Shown: piece after piece, positions 9,131 through 18,402 of the stretch
Numbering within the stretch: position 1 is the stretch's first letter
How the letters are laid out: each line of letters opens with the position of its first letter
Notes under the pieces: generated by a model
Databases searched by the model: none
What the model saw: the letters and a program-made list of their open reading frames with translations, nothing else
What the model was told of the DNA's origin: nothing
Assembly (NCBI GenBank): GCA_937862815.1
Contig: CALMED010000024.1
Span: forward strand, 104,613 to 168,612
Direction of reading: 5' to 3'
DNA from: an uncultured Chitinophagaceae bacterium
GTDB lineage: Bacteria > Bacteroidota > Bacteroidia > Chitinophagales > Chitinophagaceae
DNA length: 64,000 nucleotides
Made by a program: the position numbers and the translations under genes

Positions 9131-10276
9131 ATGATGCAACGATTTTTTTTATGGGCCGCACTGCTTACAGCCACAGCCTGCGGAAGCAAACAGCACCAGG
9201 AACAGGAGCAACCAGGCAGCTCCGGTGCCGACGTAACGGAAGTAACACTCACCGAAGCGCAACTGCAACAGGCAAAAATTGACACCGGCCGGTTGATGCA
9301 CCGTACCATGACCAGCCGCCTGCAGGTAAACGGCCTGGTGGATGTGCCGCCGCAAAGCATGATCTCGGTGAGCTTTCCGCTGGGTGGCTACCTCAAATCC
9401 ACCCGTTTGTTGCCGGGCTTGCGCATCCGCAAAGGGGAGGTGCTGGCCGTGCTGGAAGATCCGCAATACATCCAGTTGCAGCAGGATTATCTTTCTGCCC
9501 GTGCACGGCTTCGTTTTGCGGAAGCCGATTACCGCCGGCAACAGGAACTGGGCACCACGCAGGCGAGCAGCGAAAAGATGGTGCAGCAGGCACAGGCGGA
9601 GTTTGAGCGCCTGCAGGTGGAAGTGAAGGGGCTGGGCACCAAACTGCAACTGATCAACATCAACCCGGCTACACTCACCGTGGAATCCATCAGCAGAAGC
9701 GTGCAGGTATATTCACCCATCAACGGGTTTGTAAGTAAAGTCAATGTGAATATCGGGAAATACGTGAGCCCCACGGAAGTATTGTTTGAACTGGTGGATC
9801 CCTCCGACATCCACCTCAACCTGACAGTCTTTGAGAAAGATGCCGCCCTGCTCCGCATCGGCCAACGGGTGGTGGCGTACAGCAATCACAAACCCGATGA
9901 GAAGCACCTCGCAGATATCTTCCTCATCAGCCATAACATCAACGAAGACCGGGCCGTGCAGGTGCATTGCCATTTTGATGATTACGATCCGCTGTTGCTA
10001 CCCGGTATGTATATGAATGCGGTGGTGGAAGTAGAGCAAACAAAAGCACCGGTACTGCCTGCTGAAGCGGTGGTACGATGGCAGAACAAACATTATGTGT
10101 TCATTGTAAAGGAGAAAAATCTCTTTGAGCTGCTTGAAGTAACACCGGGAGTTACCGATGGCGGGTATACGATCATTCAACCGGTAACCGACCGCAAGCT
10201 GGAAACGTTAACATTCGTCACCCGCAATGCCTATACCTTACTGATGAAAATGAAGAACAATACGGGGGATGAGTAG
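9131..10276 (+). CDS. Metal-efflux periplasmic adaptor lipoprotein, CzcB/CusB-like
   Basis: A 381-residue membrane-fusion protein. The N-terminus has a lipoprotein signal ending LLTATAC, so Cys16 is probably the lipidated residue. A biotinyl-lipoyl-like half motif (GGYLKSTRLLPGLRIRKGEVLA) and a helical hairpin follow, then the second half motif (SPINGFVSKVNVNIGKYV) and a barrel domain. It should link the RND pump to the channel in the fused protein just upstream. The start MMQRFF is chosen because it puts the signal peptide at the N-terminus. Confidence 0.88.
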   Translation: MMQRFFLWAALLTATACGSKQHQEQEQPGSSGADVTEVTLTEAQLQQAKIDTGRLMHRTMTSRLQVNGLVDVPPQSMISVSFPLGGYLKSTRLLPGLRIRKGEVLAVLEDPQYIQLQQDYLSARARLRFAEADYRRQQELGTTQASSEKMVQQAQAEFERLQVEVKGLGTKLQLININPATLTVESISRSVQVYSPINGFVSKVNVNIGKYVSPTEVLFELVDPSDIHLNLTVFEKDAALLRIGQRVVAYSNHKPDEKHLADIFLISHNINEDRAVQVHCHFDDYDPLLLPGMYMNAVVEVEQTKAPVLPAEAVVRWQNKHYVFIVKEKNLFELLEVTPGVTDGGYTIIQPVTDRKLETLTFVTRNAYTLLMKMKNNTGDE

Positions 10277-10308
10277 AAGAAAAATATTTAACTGTGCTCT
10301 GTTGCTGC

Positions 10309-11445
10309 TCAAAATGATTCTGCAACCATAAAATACCATTGTCCGCCTTCACGGCCATATCCGTAATCGAATCGGATATTGAGACGTTCAGCCGGATCAA
10401 CTACAAGCCGCAGGCCGCTGCCAACTGAGTATTTCAGTGTGTTCAGCCGCACTTGTGACGATGAACCAAATACATCGCCAACGCCGGCAAAGCCCACCAT
10501 GCCCAGTCGCCAGAACAGGGGAAAGCGGTATTCAATTTGCGTACCTGCAAAGTGATTATCCCGGAAACGGTTGCGGGCATAGCCCCGCAGCAGGTCATCA
10601 CCTCCCAGCGTACTGAGGGCCAGAAAAGGCACATCGCCGTAGGTAAGCCGCATACGGGTTTGCAGGGCCAGAATATGCTTGTGCCGCAGTTGCCAGTATT
10701 TCTGGTATTGTGCGTTGAGATTGGTATACCGGAAATTGCTGCCCATTGCAGGCACAAAAAAGTAAGACGACAGTTCCAGCAGTGAGCCTTTGTAAGCGTT
10801 AATAATATTGTCCCGGTTATCGCGGATGCCCACAATGCCAAAACCCGTTCCGGTACCCCCCCGGGAGCCGGTAATGTTTCCTGATTCGAGCAGGCCGCCT
10901 GCAGTGTATGAGAAGTCGTATTGAAATTCGTATTGGTAATCCAGTCCAAGAAATAGTCCCGGCCTGATTTTTTTCAGAAACATGGCTTTCAGCTGCAGGA
11001 GGTTGTAGCTATAGCGCTCCATCTCTTCTTTTGTGGTACTGTTGCCAATACCATAAAACCGGTCAGGAAAGTTGCGGAAGCGGGCATCTCCCTTCAATAA
11101 ATAATTTTCGTTGCGGGTAAAAATGTTCCAGGTACTCCAGATGTCCAGTTGTTTGTTTTCAGTGTAGTCGGCCAAAAACTGCACATAACTGGTACGGGCA
11201 TCTGCCTGGTTGCTGTCGCGTGACGGCACCCTGAAGTAGTAGGCGCCGGCGCCTCCATAGGCCCAACGCGTATCGGGCGTATAATACAGCAGCGGCAGCA
11301 CAATAATGCCTTGTTTACGGGTTGGTAAGGTATCGGAAAGCGGGGCAAAGCCGAAGAGTTTTTTCGAAACTTTGGGTACAGTATCCTGTGCAGTTGCTGC
11401 AAGTGAGCACAAAAGCAGTAGTAACACAAAGCCGAAAGGGCGCAT
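10309..11445 (-). CDS. BamA/TamA-family outer-membrane protein
   Basis: About 378 residues with a signal peptide (residues 1-20, ending ATAQ) and a 16-strand-type C-terminal barrel without evident POTRA domains. The LGGDDLLRGYARNRFRDN segment is the conserved Omp85 R-G-Y motif region of the barrel loop. Related proteins in Bacteroidota are annotated as surface antigen or BamA/TamA family. The start at 11445 fits a TATTTTTA box lying 4 nt upstream; an in-frame ATG at 11463 would lie inside or upstream of this promoter. Confidence 0.78.
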   Translation of the reverse strand: MRPFGFVLLLLLCSLAATAQDTVPKVSKKLFGFAPLSDTLPTRKQGIIVLPLLYYTPDTRWAYGGAGAYYFRVPSRDSNQADARTSYVQFLADYTENKQLDIWSTWNIFTRNENYLLKGDARFRNFPDRFYGIGNSTTKEEMERYSYNLLQLKAMFLKKIRPGLFLGLDYQYEFQYDFSYTAGGLLESGNITGSRGGTGTGFGIVGIRDNRDNIINAYKGSLLELSSYFFVPAMGSNFRYTNLNAQYQKYWQLRHKHILALQTRMRLTYGDVPFLALSTLGGDDLLRGYARNRFRDNHFAGTQIEYRFPLFWRLGMVGFAGVGDVFGSSSQVRLNTLKYSVGSGLRLVVDPAERLNIRFDYGYGREGGQWYFMVAESF

Positions 11446-11449
11446 GGAG

Positions 11450-11457
11450 TAAAAATA
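11450..11457 (-). promoter_or_regulatory. -7 box of the BamA/TamA-like gene
   Basis: TATTTTTA resembles the Bacteroidota -7 consensus TAnnTTTG. It ends 4 nt before the ATG at 11445, so the transcript would be leaderless or nearly so. Confidence 0.4.
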
Positions 11458-11463
11458 AGGCAA

Positions 11464-11842
11464 ATCGCAGGGTTGTGCTAAAAAGGTGGAAGATATGATT
11501 TACAATGTGCGAAGAGGAGGCCCAATGCGAACAGTATAGGGTGGAGCGCGTTTGGTTTGAAGTGAATGAAGGGGGCTTCCAAAGTCATCAAACAAGGGGC
11601 TGTAGTCCCGGTTCATTCAAGCTATGGCCCCGCCAAACTTAATTGTGTGTAGTTAGAGCCTTTCCAGGCAACGGCGGGAGTGACTATTGTGCCGCACACT
11701 TTTCAGGTCCTGCAGGCCTTCAGCCTGGGGAATATATTTCAGCAAGTTTCATCTCAGCAGGTTCTGGCTTCTGGCCAACCCTGCGGGACGGTTTGGTGTC
11801 GGCAACCGAAACCGGAATTGCATCGTCTAGGCCTTAACCAAT
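11464..11842. other. Intergenic block, no clear gene
   Basis: About 380 nt without a recognisable gene. On the minus strand, 11500-11616 could encode a 38-residue peptide (begins MNRDYSPLFDDFGSPLHS), and the plus strand is open at 11643-11837; neither has a recognisable domain. The GC-rich text around 11700-11830, with short inverted pieces such as CCTGCAGG, has the look of an interspersed repeat, but only one copy is visible here. Confidence 0.3.
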
Positions 11843-11874
11843 AAAAAAGCGAAACGGGTAAACCATTTCGCTTT
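11843..11874 (-). terminator. Intrinsic terminator after tRNA-Arg
   Basis: Read on the minus strand, AAAGCGAAA and TTTCGCTTT form a 9-bp stem with an 11-nt loop, followed by a T run. It lies directly downstream of the tRNA gene. Confidence 0.8.
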
Positions 11875-11880
11875 GTGTAG

Positions 11881-11952
11881 TGGTCTCGTCAGGAATCGAA
11901 CCTGAACCTGGAGTTCCGGAGACTCCCATACTATCCATTGTACTACGAGACC
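11881..11952 (-). tRNA. tRNA-Arg (anticodon CCG)
   Basis: The minus strand folds into a full cloverleaf: acceptor GGTCTCG/CGAGACC, D stem GTAC/GTAT, anticodon stem GGAGT/ACTCC with loop CTCCGGA (anticodon CCG), and T stem TCAGG/CCTGA around TTCGATT. The discriminator is A and CCA is not encoded. It reads the arginine codon CGG. Confidence 0.95.
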
Positions 11953-11995
11953 AGTTGCCGGGTATAAAATTCTTAACGAATTGGTTACCAGTTTT

Positions 11996-12580
11996 TTATT
12001 TGATCAATCCACTGGCATTTGTCGCGAAGATCTTTACGGCAATGGCCAGCAAAACTACGCCAAAAAATTTACGTATCGCGGTTAAACCCGATGGTCCCAG
12101 TAATTTTTCTATCGGGCTCAGCAGGCGCAGCACTACATACACGATGATGAGGTTGACGAGAATGCCGAGCAGGAGGGTGAAATCGCTGTAATTGGCGCCC
12201 AGCGACATAATGGTAGTGAGGGTTCCGGAGCCCGCAATGATCGGAAAGGCGATGGGCACCAGCGTGGCGCTCCGCACATCTTTATCGCTTTTAAAGAACT
12301 CATGCCCCAGGATCATTTCCAGTCCCAGTACAAAAATCACAATGGAACCCGCCACCGCAAAGGAGCGGCGGTCTACCCCCAGCACGGTGAGAAACGGCTC
12401 TCCCACAAAGAGGAAGAGAATCATGAGCAGGCCGGAAATGAGGGTGGCCCGGAAAGCCCGGATCCCACCCATCTTTTCCTTCAGGGCGATGAGCAGGGGG
12501 ATGGAGCCAACTATGTCAATCACGGCAAACAAGGTAAACGTAACCGACAAAAAATGCTGGAAGGAAAAGTGAAAATTCAT
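11996..12580 (-). CDS. MarC-family integral membrane protein
   Basis: A 194-residue protein with six hydrophobic segments and the conserved MarC features: an N-terminal FAVIDIVGSIPLL and a central PIAFPIIAGSGTLTTIM motif. MarC proteins have no firmly established function; an early link to antibiotic resistance was withdrawn. The start MNFHF at 12580 follows a perfect TACTTTTG box by 5 nt. It lies 37 nt downstream of the BtuB-like gene, so it may also be read from the riboswitch-controlled transcript. Confidence 0.85.
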   Translation of the reverse strand: MNFHFSFQHFLSVTFTLFAVIDIVGSIPLLIALKEKMGGIRAFRATLISGLLMILFLFVGEPFLTVLGVDRRSFAVAGSIVIFVLGLEMILGHEFFKSDKDVRSATLVPIAFPIIAGSGTLTTIMSLGANYSDFTLLLGILVNLIIVYVVLRLLSPIEKLLGPSGLTAIRKFFGVVLLAIAVKIFATNASGLIK

Positions 12581-12585
12581 ACCTG

Positions 12586-12593
12586 CAAAAGTA
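12586..12593 (-). promoter_or_regulatory. -7 box of the marC-like gene
   Basis: Perfect TAnnTTTG match (TACTTTTG), ending 5 nt before the ATG at 12580. This predicts a leaderless mRNA starting within the end of the btuB region. Confidence 0.5.
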
Positions 12594-12617
12594 GCGCATC
12601 TCCCACAACCACCTTTA

Positions 12618-14552
12618 TTACCATTCAAATGTGCACCCGGCCGTTACCAGCAGGGGGATGCTGTTGAAACCCCGCAGATCAAAAAACCGGGTCTGCGTGA
12701 GGTTCTGGGCATCGGCAAAGAACCGGATGCGGCTCTGGGGTTGGTATTCGGCGTATGCATTCACCAGGAAGTAACTTCCCAGCGCAACATCCTGCACTTT
12801 GAATCCACCGGCATCGAAGCGGCGGCTCACATAGCGCCCGGAGAGGGTGAAAGCCCAGCCGCCCTTGTGTTGATACCGGAGGTGGGCTTGTGCCTGGTGC
12901 GCCGGGCGGCGCAGGAGGTAGGTATAGGCCGTGTCTTTAAAACTGATGCGGCTCTGGGTGAATTCCGTTCCGCTGATCCAGGTATAATTACCCGTCAGCT
13001 GCCATCCGGTCAGCAGTTGTACGGAGGCTTCATATTCCAGTCCGCGTACCAGCTGCCGGGGGAAATTGAAATAACGGAACCCGATGTTGTCAAAGTCCAT
13101 CCCGTTGTCAATGTCGCGGTAAAAACCCACGAGCCGGTGACGCAGTTTATTTGCTTTCTGCTCTGCGCCCACTTCGTAGTTGACGCTTTCCTCCGGCTGC
13201 AGGTCGCGGTTGCCGAAGGTGGAATATAACTGGTAAAGCCCCGGCGCCTTAAACCCGGTGGCAACACTGCCAAATACCCGGATGCGGTCGTTCACCGCGA
13301 GCGAAGGATTGAATGTATACGTGTGGTTGCTGCCGTAGCGGCTGTGCACATTGAGTCGACCCCCCAGCTCTACTGTGAGTCGTCCCTTCAGTCCGCTGTA
13401 CAGAAGGGATGCATAAAGGGAGGACTGGCTTACCGATGTGTCTTTGAAGTTAGTACGGAAAGGACCAAAGGAGCTGATGGAGAGGAATTGATTGTTGTAG
13501 AATCCAAAGCGGTAATCGCCACCCTGCAGCAGGGTGAGCGAAGGACTGATGCGGATGCTGGCGTACAGTTCGGCAAACTGGCTCTTGCTGAAATACTCAT
13601 CCTGCACAAACTTCGAAAAGCCACTCACATGACCACTGTCATTCAGGAAGAGGCGCTTGTTTTGCCCGTACTGGTAATTACCGGTTACATTCACCTGTTC
13701 GGTTTTATAGGTAAAACCGGCTCCGCTCATGAGGGTGCGGTTGTTGATGGTGAAGTCGCGGTCGTCCGTAAACACACCGGCGTCCACATCACTCCTGTAA
13801 CCACTGTACTGCACAAAGCTGCGGAATGACAGCTGGGCCGTGGCCTGGTACTGGAGGGCGCCGTTGGCTACGTTACCGCGGTAGCCGTCGCGGTCGAATC
13901 CTTTGTTGCCCGCACTGTCAAAAGCTGCCGAAAATCCCCGGGTGGACAACCGCGAATACCGGGCCTGGTAACTGAGCTTTCCTTTTGTTCCGAATGCCTG
14001 CAGGTTGCCCCGGAATGTGCTGTTATTTCCCCCGGCCAGGGTTGATTTCACCTGCAGGGGCCGGGTCACATTTTTCTTGACGCTGATGATGTTGATAACG
14101 CCGGTAACCGCATCGCTGCCGTACAGGGTGGATTGAGCGCCCCGGGCAATTTCTATGCGTTCCACATCGGTTATGCTCAGAAAGTTGAGGTCAAACTCAT
14201 TGTTGATAAAAGAAGGATCGCCCACGGGTATGCCGTCGAGCAATACCAGCACGCGGCCACTGGCAGCACCCCGCATGAAAAGGGTCTGCACGGTGCCGGC
14301 ATTGTTGAGCGCCCCGTTGATGGTAATGCCGGCCTGTTCATTCAGCAGTTGGGCTACGGTGCGGCCTTTGCTGCGTTCCAGCACCTCTTTACCGATGACG
14401 GTCACTACTTTCCCGGTTTGGGATTGTTTTTGTTCCACCCGGTTGGCGGTGATAATTACTTCATCGAGAAAACGGGCACTGGCCGAATCGTTCTGGGCCA
14501 GCACAGGGCTGCACGCAAGCAGGGCAGCCACCAAAAACAGTTTGTTACGCAT
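12618..14552 (-). CDS. btuB: TonB-dependent receptor, BtuB-like cobalamin transporter
   Basis: A 644-residue outer-membrane receptor with a signal peptide (residues 1-19, ending VLAQ), a plug domain (TVAQLLNEQAGITINGALN ... VLVLLDGIPVGDP ... IEIARGAQSTLYGSDAVTGVIN) and a C-terminal 22-strand barrel ending in an aromatic residue (Trp). The TonB box lies near FLDEVIITANR. Size and plug resemble BtuB. The strongest evidence for B12 as substrate is the cobalamin riboswitch about 125 nt upstream. Confidence 0.88.
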   Translation of the reverse strand: MRNKLFLVAALLACSPVLAQNDSASARFLDEVIITANRVEQKQSQTGKVVTVIGKEVLERSKGRTVAQLLNEQAGITINGALNNAGTVQTLFMRGAASGRVLVLLDGIPVGDPSFINNEFDLNFLSITDVERIEIARGAQSTLYGSDAVTGVINIISVKKNVTRPLQVKSTLAGGNNSTFRGNLQAFGTKGKLSYQARYSRLSTRGFSAAFDSAGNKGFDRDGYRGNVANGALQYQATAQLSFRSFVQYSGYRSDVDAGVFTDDRDFTINNRTLMSGAGFTYKTEQVNVTGNYQYGQNKRLFLNDSGHVSGFSKFVQDEYFSKSQFAELYASIRISPSLTLLQGGDYRFGFYNNQFLSISSFGPFRTNFKDTSVSQSSLYASLLYSGLKGRLTVELGGRLNVHSRYGSNHTYTFNPSLAVNDRIRVFGSVATGFKAPGLYQLYSTFGNRDLQPEESVNYEVGAEQKANKLRHRLVGFYRDIDNGMDFDNIGFRYFNFPRQLVRGLEYEASVQLLTGWQLTGNYTWISGTEFTQSRISFKDTAYTYLLRRPAHQAQAHLRYQHKGGWAFTLSGRYVSRRFDAGGFKVQDVALGSYFLVNAYAEYQPQSRIRFFADAQNLTQTRFFDLRGFNSIPLLVTAGCTFEW

Positions 14553-14677
14553 GATTGTGCGGTTTTGTGGTGACTGCTTTCAGAAAAAAGTGGAAGAATG
14601 AACACTCCCGGATCCGCCGGCCGGAACAGGAAGCAGCATTCTTTGCTTTTTCACCCGAAAGCAAAAATGATTAAATG

Positions 14678-14868
14678 ATAGCGGCAGGTCTTCTGGCTTA
14701 CCCGTCTTGTGAAGGTCCTTCCCATACCGGGGTCCGGTACAGTGGACGTTGTGCTTCAAAAGTTCGCCCGGGGGCGACGGGTTTACAGCTACGGGGATAG
14801 CGCCGGATTTGCACCGGACTTCCCTTTTAATCCCGACGTTGCAATGCGGGAACCGTTACAGGACAAAA
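14678..14868 (-). promoter_or_regulatory. Cobalamin riboswitch
   Basis: Read on the minus strand, the hallmarks come in order: AGGGAAGTCCGGTGCAAATC, then the B12-box region with CCCCGTAGCTGTAAACCC, and the 3' signature GCCAGAAGACCTGCC near 14681-14696. The spacing of about 190 nt fits the class. It should switch off the downstream BtuB-like receptor when adenosylcobalamin is plentiful. A further hairpin (TTTGCTTT/AAAGCAAA, about 14644-14664) lies between it and the start and could be the expression platform. Confidence 0.92.
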
Positions 14869-14915
14869 GTAGGGGGGAGGACTGCATCCTCAAAATCTGG
14901 TTACGCACAAACCTG

Positions 14916-16982
14916 TCAGTGTTTTCCCCATGTAACCGCCAGTCCCAGTGAGCCGTTCCGGCCGGGGGCGACGTTGAAAAAGCGGTTGGCGGCTGCATTG
15001 ATATCGTTGCCCAGGCTGTAGGTCTGGTTCAGCAGGTTGTCACCGCTCACAAAGCACTCCATCATCCACCGGTTGCGTACCACCACGCGGTAATTGAGCC
15101 GTGCCGCCACCAGATGAAATGCGGACGCCCGGAAACTGTTGGCATCGTTAAGGGGGGTAGCATCGTTGAAGAGGTAGGAAAGGTGCAGACTCAAACCCGG
15201 GCGGAAGCGCAGGTCGGCACCCGCGGCCAGTGTGTGTTCCGGCACGCCGGGCAGACGGTTGCCGCTGTAGTCGTTGTTGACCTGCTTAAACGCCCGGTAC
15301 CGGAAACGGTGCCAGGTGTGGTTTACCCACAGCGTGGCCTGGTTGAGGAAGGAAGCCGAAGGGAAGGGGATCACATAACGGACCTGGCTTTCTGCTCCTT
15401 GCTGCCGGGTCGATCCTGCATTGGTGAAGTAGTCGGCCCCGGATCCATCCCTCCGCTGTACAATGGTTTGCTGCAGTCCGAAATAAAAAAGCGTCAACTC
15501 GGTAAACAGCCGTTGCCGGTAGTTCCAGCGCAGCCCCGCCTCATAATTCCAGCCTTCTTCGGCATTGAGATCGGTGGAGATAACGCCGGTAGATGGCAGC
15601 ACTTCGGCGGAAGTGGGGGGCGAAAACCCTTTGGCCACCGATGCAAAGACCCGCAGATTGCTGCTGATTTTTTTGAGCACCGCCAGCCGCGGAGCCAGTT
15701 CGTTGTCGTAGGTGCGGGTGCGGGGAATCACCGGCACCTGGTTGTTGCGGATGATTTCAATGCGGTTGCGGTTGAGACTGGCACCGGCCGTCAGCAGCCA
15801 GCCGCCCTGCAGGCCCAGTTCGGCCTGGGTAAACAACGTACCGGTAAACGGGTTCACTTCATCTTCTGTTTGCAACGCGCCGCTGTTCCCTCCGCTGTTG
15901 GCGTAGTTGCGGATGTTGTACCAGCCCCGCTGCAGTTCAGCTCCTGCCAGAAGGTGGAGGCTGCCGGTACCCGCGGAACGTTTGTAAGAAAACACCGTCC
16001 GTCCGCCCGCATGGGGTTCGCTGCGCCGTTCAAAGTTGCGGATGGTGGGATTGGCAAAGCGGGAGAAAGCGCCGTATAACGAGGTGGTATTGCTGAAATT
16101 TTCGGAGAAGGTGTATGTATGACTGATCCCGGTGAAAATAGTTTGCTGGTTCAGGGAGGCGTTGGCCTGGGCGCTGCCGGGAAACACACCGGCTGCCGGG
16201 CGTGCCTGCCGGGGGTTGGCTGCATACTCGGCAGGAGAGAGCCCGCCGGGCGTCTGGTACCGCAGGTCGGCATAGAGGGCATAGGTGCGCACCGTTTGCC
16301 GCTGACCAAGGTTGATCCGGCTGTCCCAGCTGATCACATCCCGCTGCATCTGCGTCCAGTCGCGGTACCCGTCGCTGCGCATCCGGTTGTAACTGACCTG
16401 GTTGGATGACCCCGTCTCCCCCCACCGTACAAAGGCGTTCAGTTGCGACAGCCCGAAGCTGCCACCATTGAGGGAGAGTCCGGCTGCCGGAGCCGCTTCC
16501 TGCCCCAGGGTCTGGAGTAACACCGTACCGCCGTTTCCGGCGCCGTACAGACTGCCCGCGGGTCCCCGCAGCACTTCCACCGAATGGATGTTGTAAAAGC
16601 CCAGGAGGTTAAGGTAAGTTGAACCGCCGGGTTCTGAAAACGGAATATCGTTGAGGTACACTTTCACATTGCGCACGCCAAACGGTGAGCGCAGGGAACT
16701 GCCGCGGATGTTCAGCCGGTAGCTGCCGGGGCTCCGTTCCTCCATGCGGATGCCGGGCTGCAGGTTGAGAGCGGGCACCAGGGAAGTATTGTTGAAACGC
16801 GACAGCTGGGCGGCGCTGATATGGCTGACCGAAGCCGGTACATCGCGGAGCTGGCGGTTGTGTTCAAATGCACGCACCACCACTTCGCCCAGCTCACCCG
16901 GTACGGTGTCGGTAACGGTTTGTGCGGCAGCCCCGCCGTAGGCCAGCAGGAATAAGACGGTAAAAAATATCTGGTTTCTCAT
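14916..16982 (-). CDS. TonB-dependent outer-membrane receptor
   Basis: About 688 residues. A signal peptide (ending AAAQ) is followed by a plug domain with GEVVVRAFE as probable TonB box, the RLNIRGSSLRSPFG and VEVLRGPAGSLYGAGNGG motifs, and a large barrel with a final aromatic strand. No N-terminal carboxypeptidase-like or SusC-type extension is seen, so it resembles FecA/siderophore-type receptors. The substrate is unknown. The start MRNQIFF at 16982 fits the TACTTTTG box 6 nt upstream; an earlier ATG at 17000 would overlap that box. Confidence 0.85.
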   Translation of the reverse strand: MRNQIFFTVLFLLAYGGAAAQTVTDTVPGELGEVVVRAFEHNRQLRDVPASVSHISAAQLSRFNNTSLVPALNLQPGIRMEERSPGSYRLNIRGSSLRSPFGVRNVKVYLNDIPFSEPGGSTYLNLLGFYNIHSVEVLRGPAGSLYGAGNGGTVLLQTLGQEAAPAAGLSLNGGSFGLSQLNAFVRWGETGSSNQVSYNRMRSDGYRDWTQMQRDVISWDSRINLGQRQTVRTYALYADLRYQTPGGLSPAEYAANPRQARPAAGVFPGSAQANASLNQQTIFTGISHTYTFSENFSNTTSLYGAFSRFANPTIRNFERRSEPHAGGRTVFSYKRSAGTGSLHLLAGAELQRGWYNIRNYANSGGNSGALQTEDEVNPFTGTLFTQAELGLQGGWLLTAGASLNRNRIEIIRNNQVPVIPRTRTYDNELAPRLAVLKKISSNLRVFASVAKGFSPPTSAEVLPSTGVISTDLNAEEGWNYEAGLRWNYRQRLFTELTLFYFGLQQTIVQRRDGSGADYFTNAGSTRQQGAESQVRYVIPFPSASFLNQATLWVNHTWHRFRYRAFKQVNNDYSGNRLPGVPEHTLAAGADLRFRPGLSLHLSYLFNDATPLNDANSFRASAFHLVAARLNYRVVVRNRWMMECFVSGDNLLNQTYSLGNDINAAANRFFNVAPGRNGSLGLAVTWGKH

Positions 16983-16988
16983 GCACTG

Positions 16989-16996
16989 CAAAAGTA
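16989..16996 (-). promoter_or_regulatory. -7 box of the TonB receptor gene
   Basis: Perfect TAnnTTTG match (TACTTTTG), 6 nt before the ATG at 16982. Confidence 0.5.
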
Positions 16997-17045
16997 CCAT
17001 TTCCCGTGGCTGTTTCTTTTTTTAACGAGTAACCGGCAGAACTCC

Positions 17046-17053
17046 TAACTTTC
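17046..17053 (+). promoter_or_regulatory. -7 box of the permease/lyase operon
   Basis: TAACTTTC matches the TAnnTTTG box at seven of eight positions and ends 17 nt before the permease ATG. Confidence 0.4.
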
Positions 17054-17070
17054 ACGCAGCAAGTTTTTTT

Positions 17071-18396
17071 ATGCAGTCAGCTCGTCCCCAACTCCGTTTG
17101 TTTTCGCTTACCATGATCGTCATTGGCCTGGTCATTGGCACCGGCATTTTCCGTACTTCACGGGATGCTGCGGAGGCAGCCGCCACACCCGCTGTTTTTT
17201 TCGGCGCCTGGCTGGCGGGTGGCCTCATTGCCATCTGTGGTGCCCTTACGTATGCCGAAATCGGCAGCCGCTACCCGGTCACCGGCGGGTACTATAAGAT
17301 TTTCTCCTACGCCTATCATCCCTCACTGGCCTTCGGGATCAATTGCATCATTCTCATCTCCAACGCGGCCTCTCTCTCGGGCGTGGCACTCATCGGCAGC
17401 GAGTACATTGCCCCGCTGCTGGTACAGGCCGATCAGGTGGAGTTCTGGAAACCCCTGCTGGCCATTGCGGCCATTGTGCTGTTTTACGGCGTTAACCTCA
17501 TGGGTTTGCGGATGAGTTCCCGCACACAGAATGTACTCATGCTCATTAAAATCGGCATGTTGCTCCTGCTCATCAGTGCCCTGTTCTTCCCGGAGATCCA
17601 CAGCACGGCCCCGGTGGTGGTGGATGCGGAAAAAACCTCGGCCGCGGCGCTGCTCCTGTCGTTTGGTGTGGCACTCAAAGCTACTTCGTTTACCTATGGG
17701 GGTTACCAGCAAACCATCAACTTCGGCGAAGAAGTGGAACAGCCCCGGCAAACCATTCCCCGCGGTATCTTCCTGGGGATCGTGGTTGTAATTGTGCTCT
17801 ACCTGCTGGTCAGTTATTCCTACTATAAAGTGATCGGCTTCAACGAACTCCGGCACACCAACGGCATCGCCTCCCTGGTGGCGGAAAAAATGTTCGGCGC
17901 CCCCGGTCGCTACGGCGCATCCATCCTGCTGTTCCTGGCCGTGTTGGCCTATGTGAATGTGTTGCTGCTCAGTAATCCCCGCGTGATGTATGCCATGAGC
18001 ATGGATGGTATCCTGCCGGCCGCTTTCCGCCGCAAAGATGAAAAGCGCGATGTACTTACGGTGAGCCTCACCGTCTTTGCGGCCATCTGTGTAGTGGTGT
18101 TGTTTTTTGCCGACCGCTTTGAGAAAATTCTCAGCTTTACCATCTTTCTCGACTCCATTGGCATGGCTACTTCGGCGGCCACCCTCTTCATCCTGCGCCG
18201 CCGCACCCGCCACCTCGATGGAACGGGCATCTACCGCATAAAGCTGTATCCACTCCTGCCCCTTTTATTTATCCTTTCTTATTTGTTTGTGGGCACCATG
18301 ATTGCAGTGAAGGAACCGGCACTCGCACTTACAGGCACCACCGTGCTGGCCGCTTTCACCGGTTTGTATTTCCTGATCAGGCGGACTACTAAATAA
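17071..18396 (+). CDS. APC-family amino acid permease
   Basis: A 441-residue inner-membrane protein with about twelve membrane segments. TM1 carries the APC motif GLVIGTGIFRT, and the following segment GLIAICGALTYAEIGSRYP matches the family consensus for TM2 and the loop after it. Substrate is not clear from sequence. The next gene starts 6 nt after the stop and encodes a PLP enzyme of cysteine/methionine metabolism, which suggests uptake of a sulfur amino acid or related substrate; this is inference from context. Confidence 0.88.
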   Translation: MQSARPQLRLFSLTMIVIGLVIGTGIFRTSRDAAEAAATPAVFFGAWLAGGLIAICGALTYAEIGSRYPVTGGYYKIFSYAYHPSLAFGINCIILISNAASLSGVALIGSEYIAPLLVQADQVEFWKPLLAIAAIVLFYGVNLMGLRMSSRTQNVLMLIKIGMLLLLISALFFPEIHSTAPVVVDAEKTSAAALLLSFGVALKATSFTYGGYQQTINFGEEVEQPRQTIPRGIFLGIVVVIVLYLLVSYSYYKVIGFNELRHTNGIASLVAEKMFGAPGRYGASILLFLAVLAYVNVLLLSNPRVMYAMSMDGILPAAFRRKDEKRDVLTVSLTVFAAICVVVLFFADRFEKILSFTIFLDSIGMATSAATLFILRRRTRHLDGTGIYRIKLYPLLPLLFILSYLFVGTMIAVKEPALALTGTTVLAAFTGLYFLIRRTTK

Positions 18397-18402
18397 CTGT
18401 TT

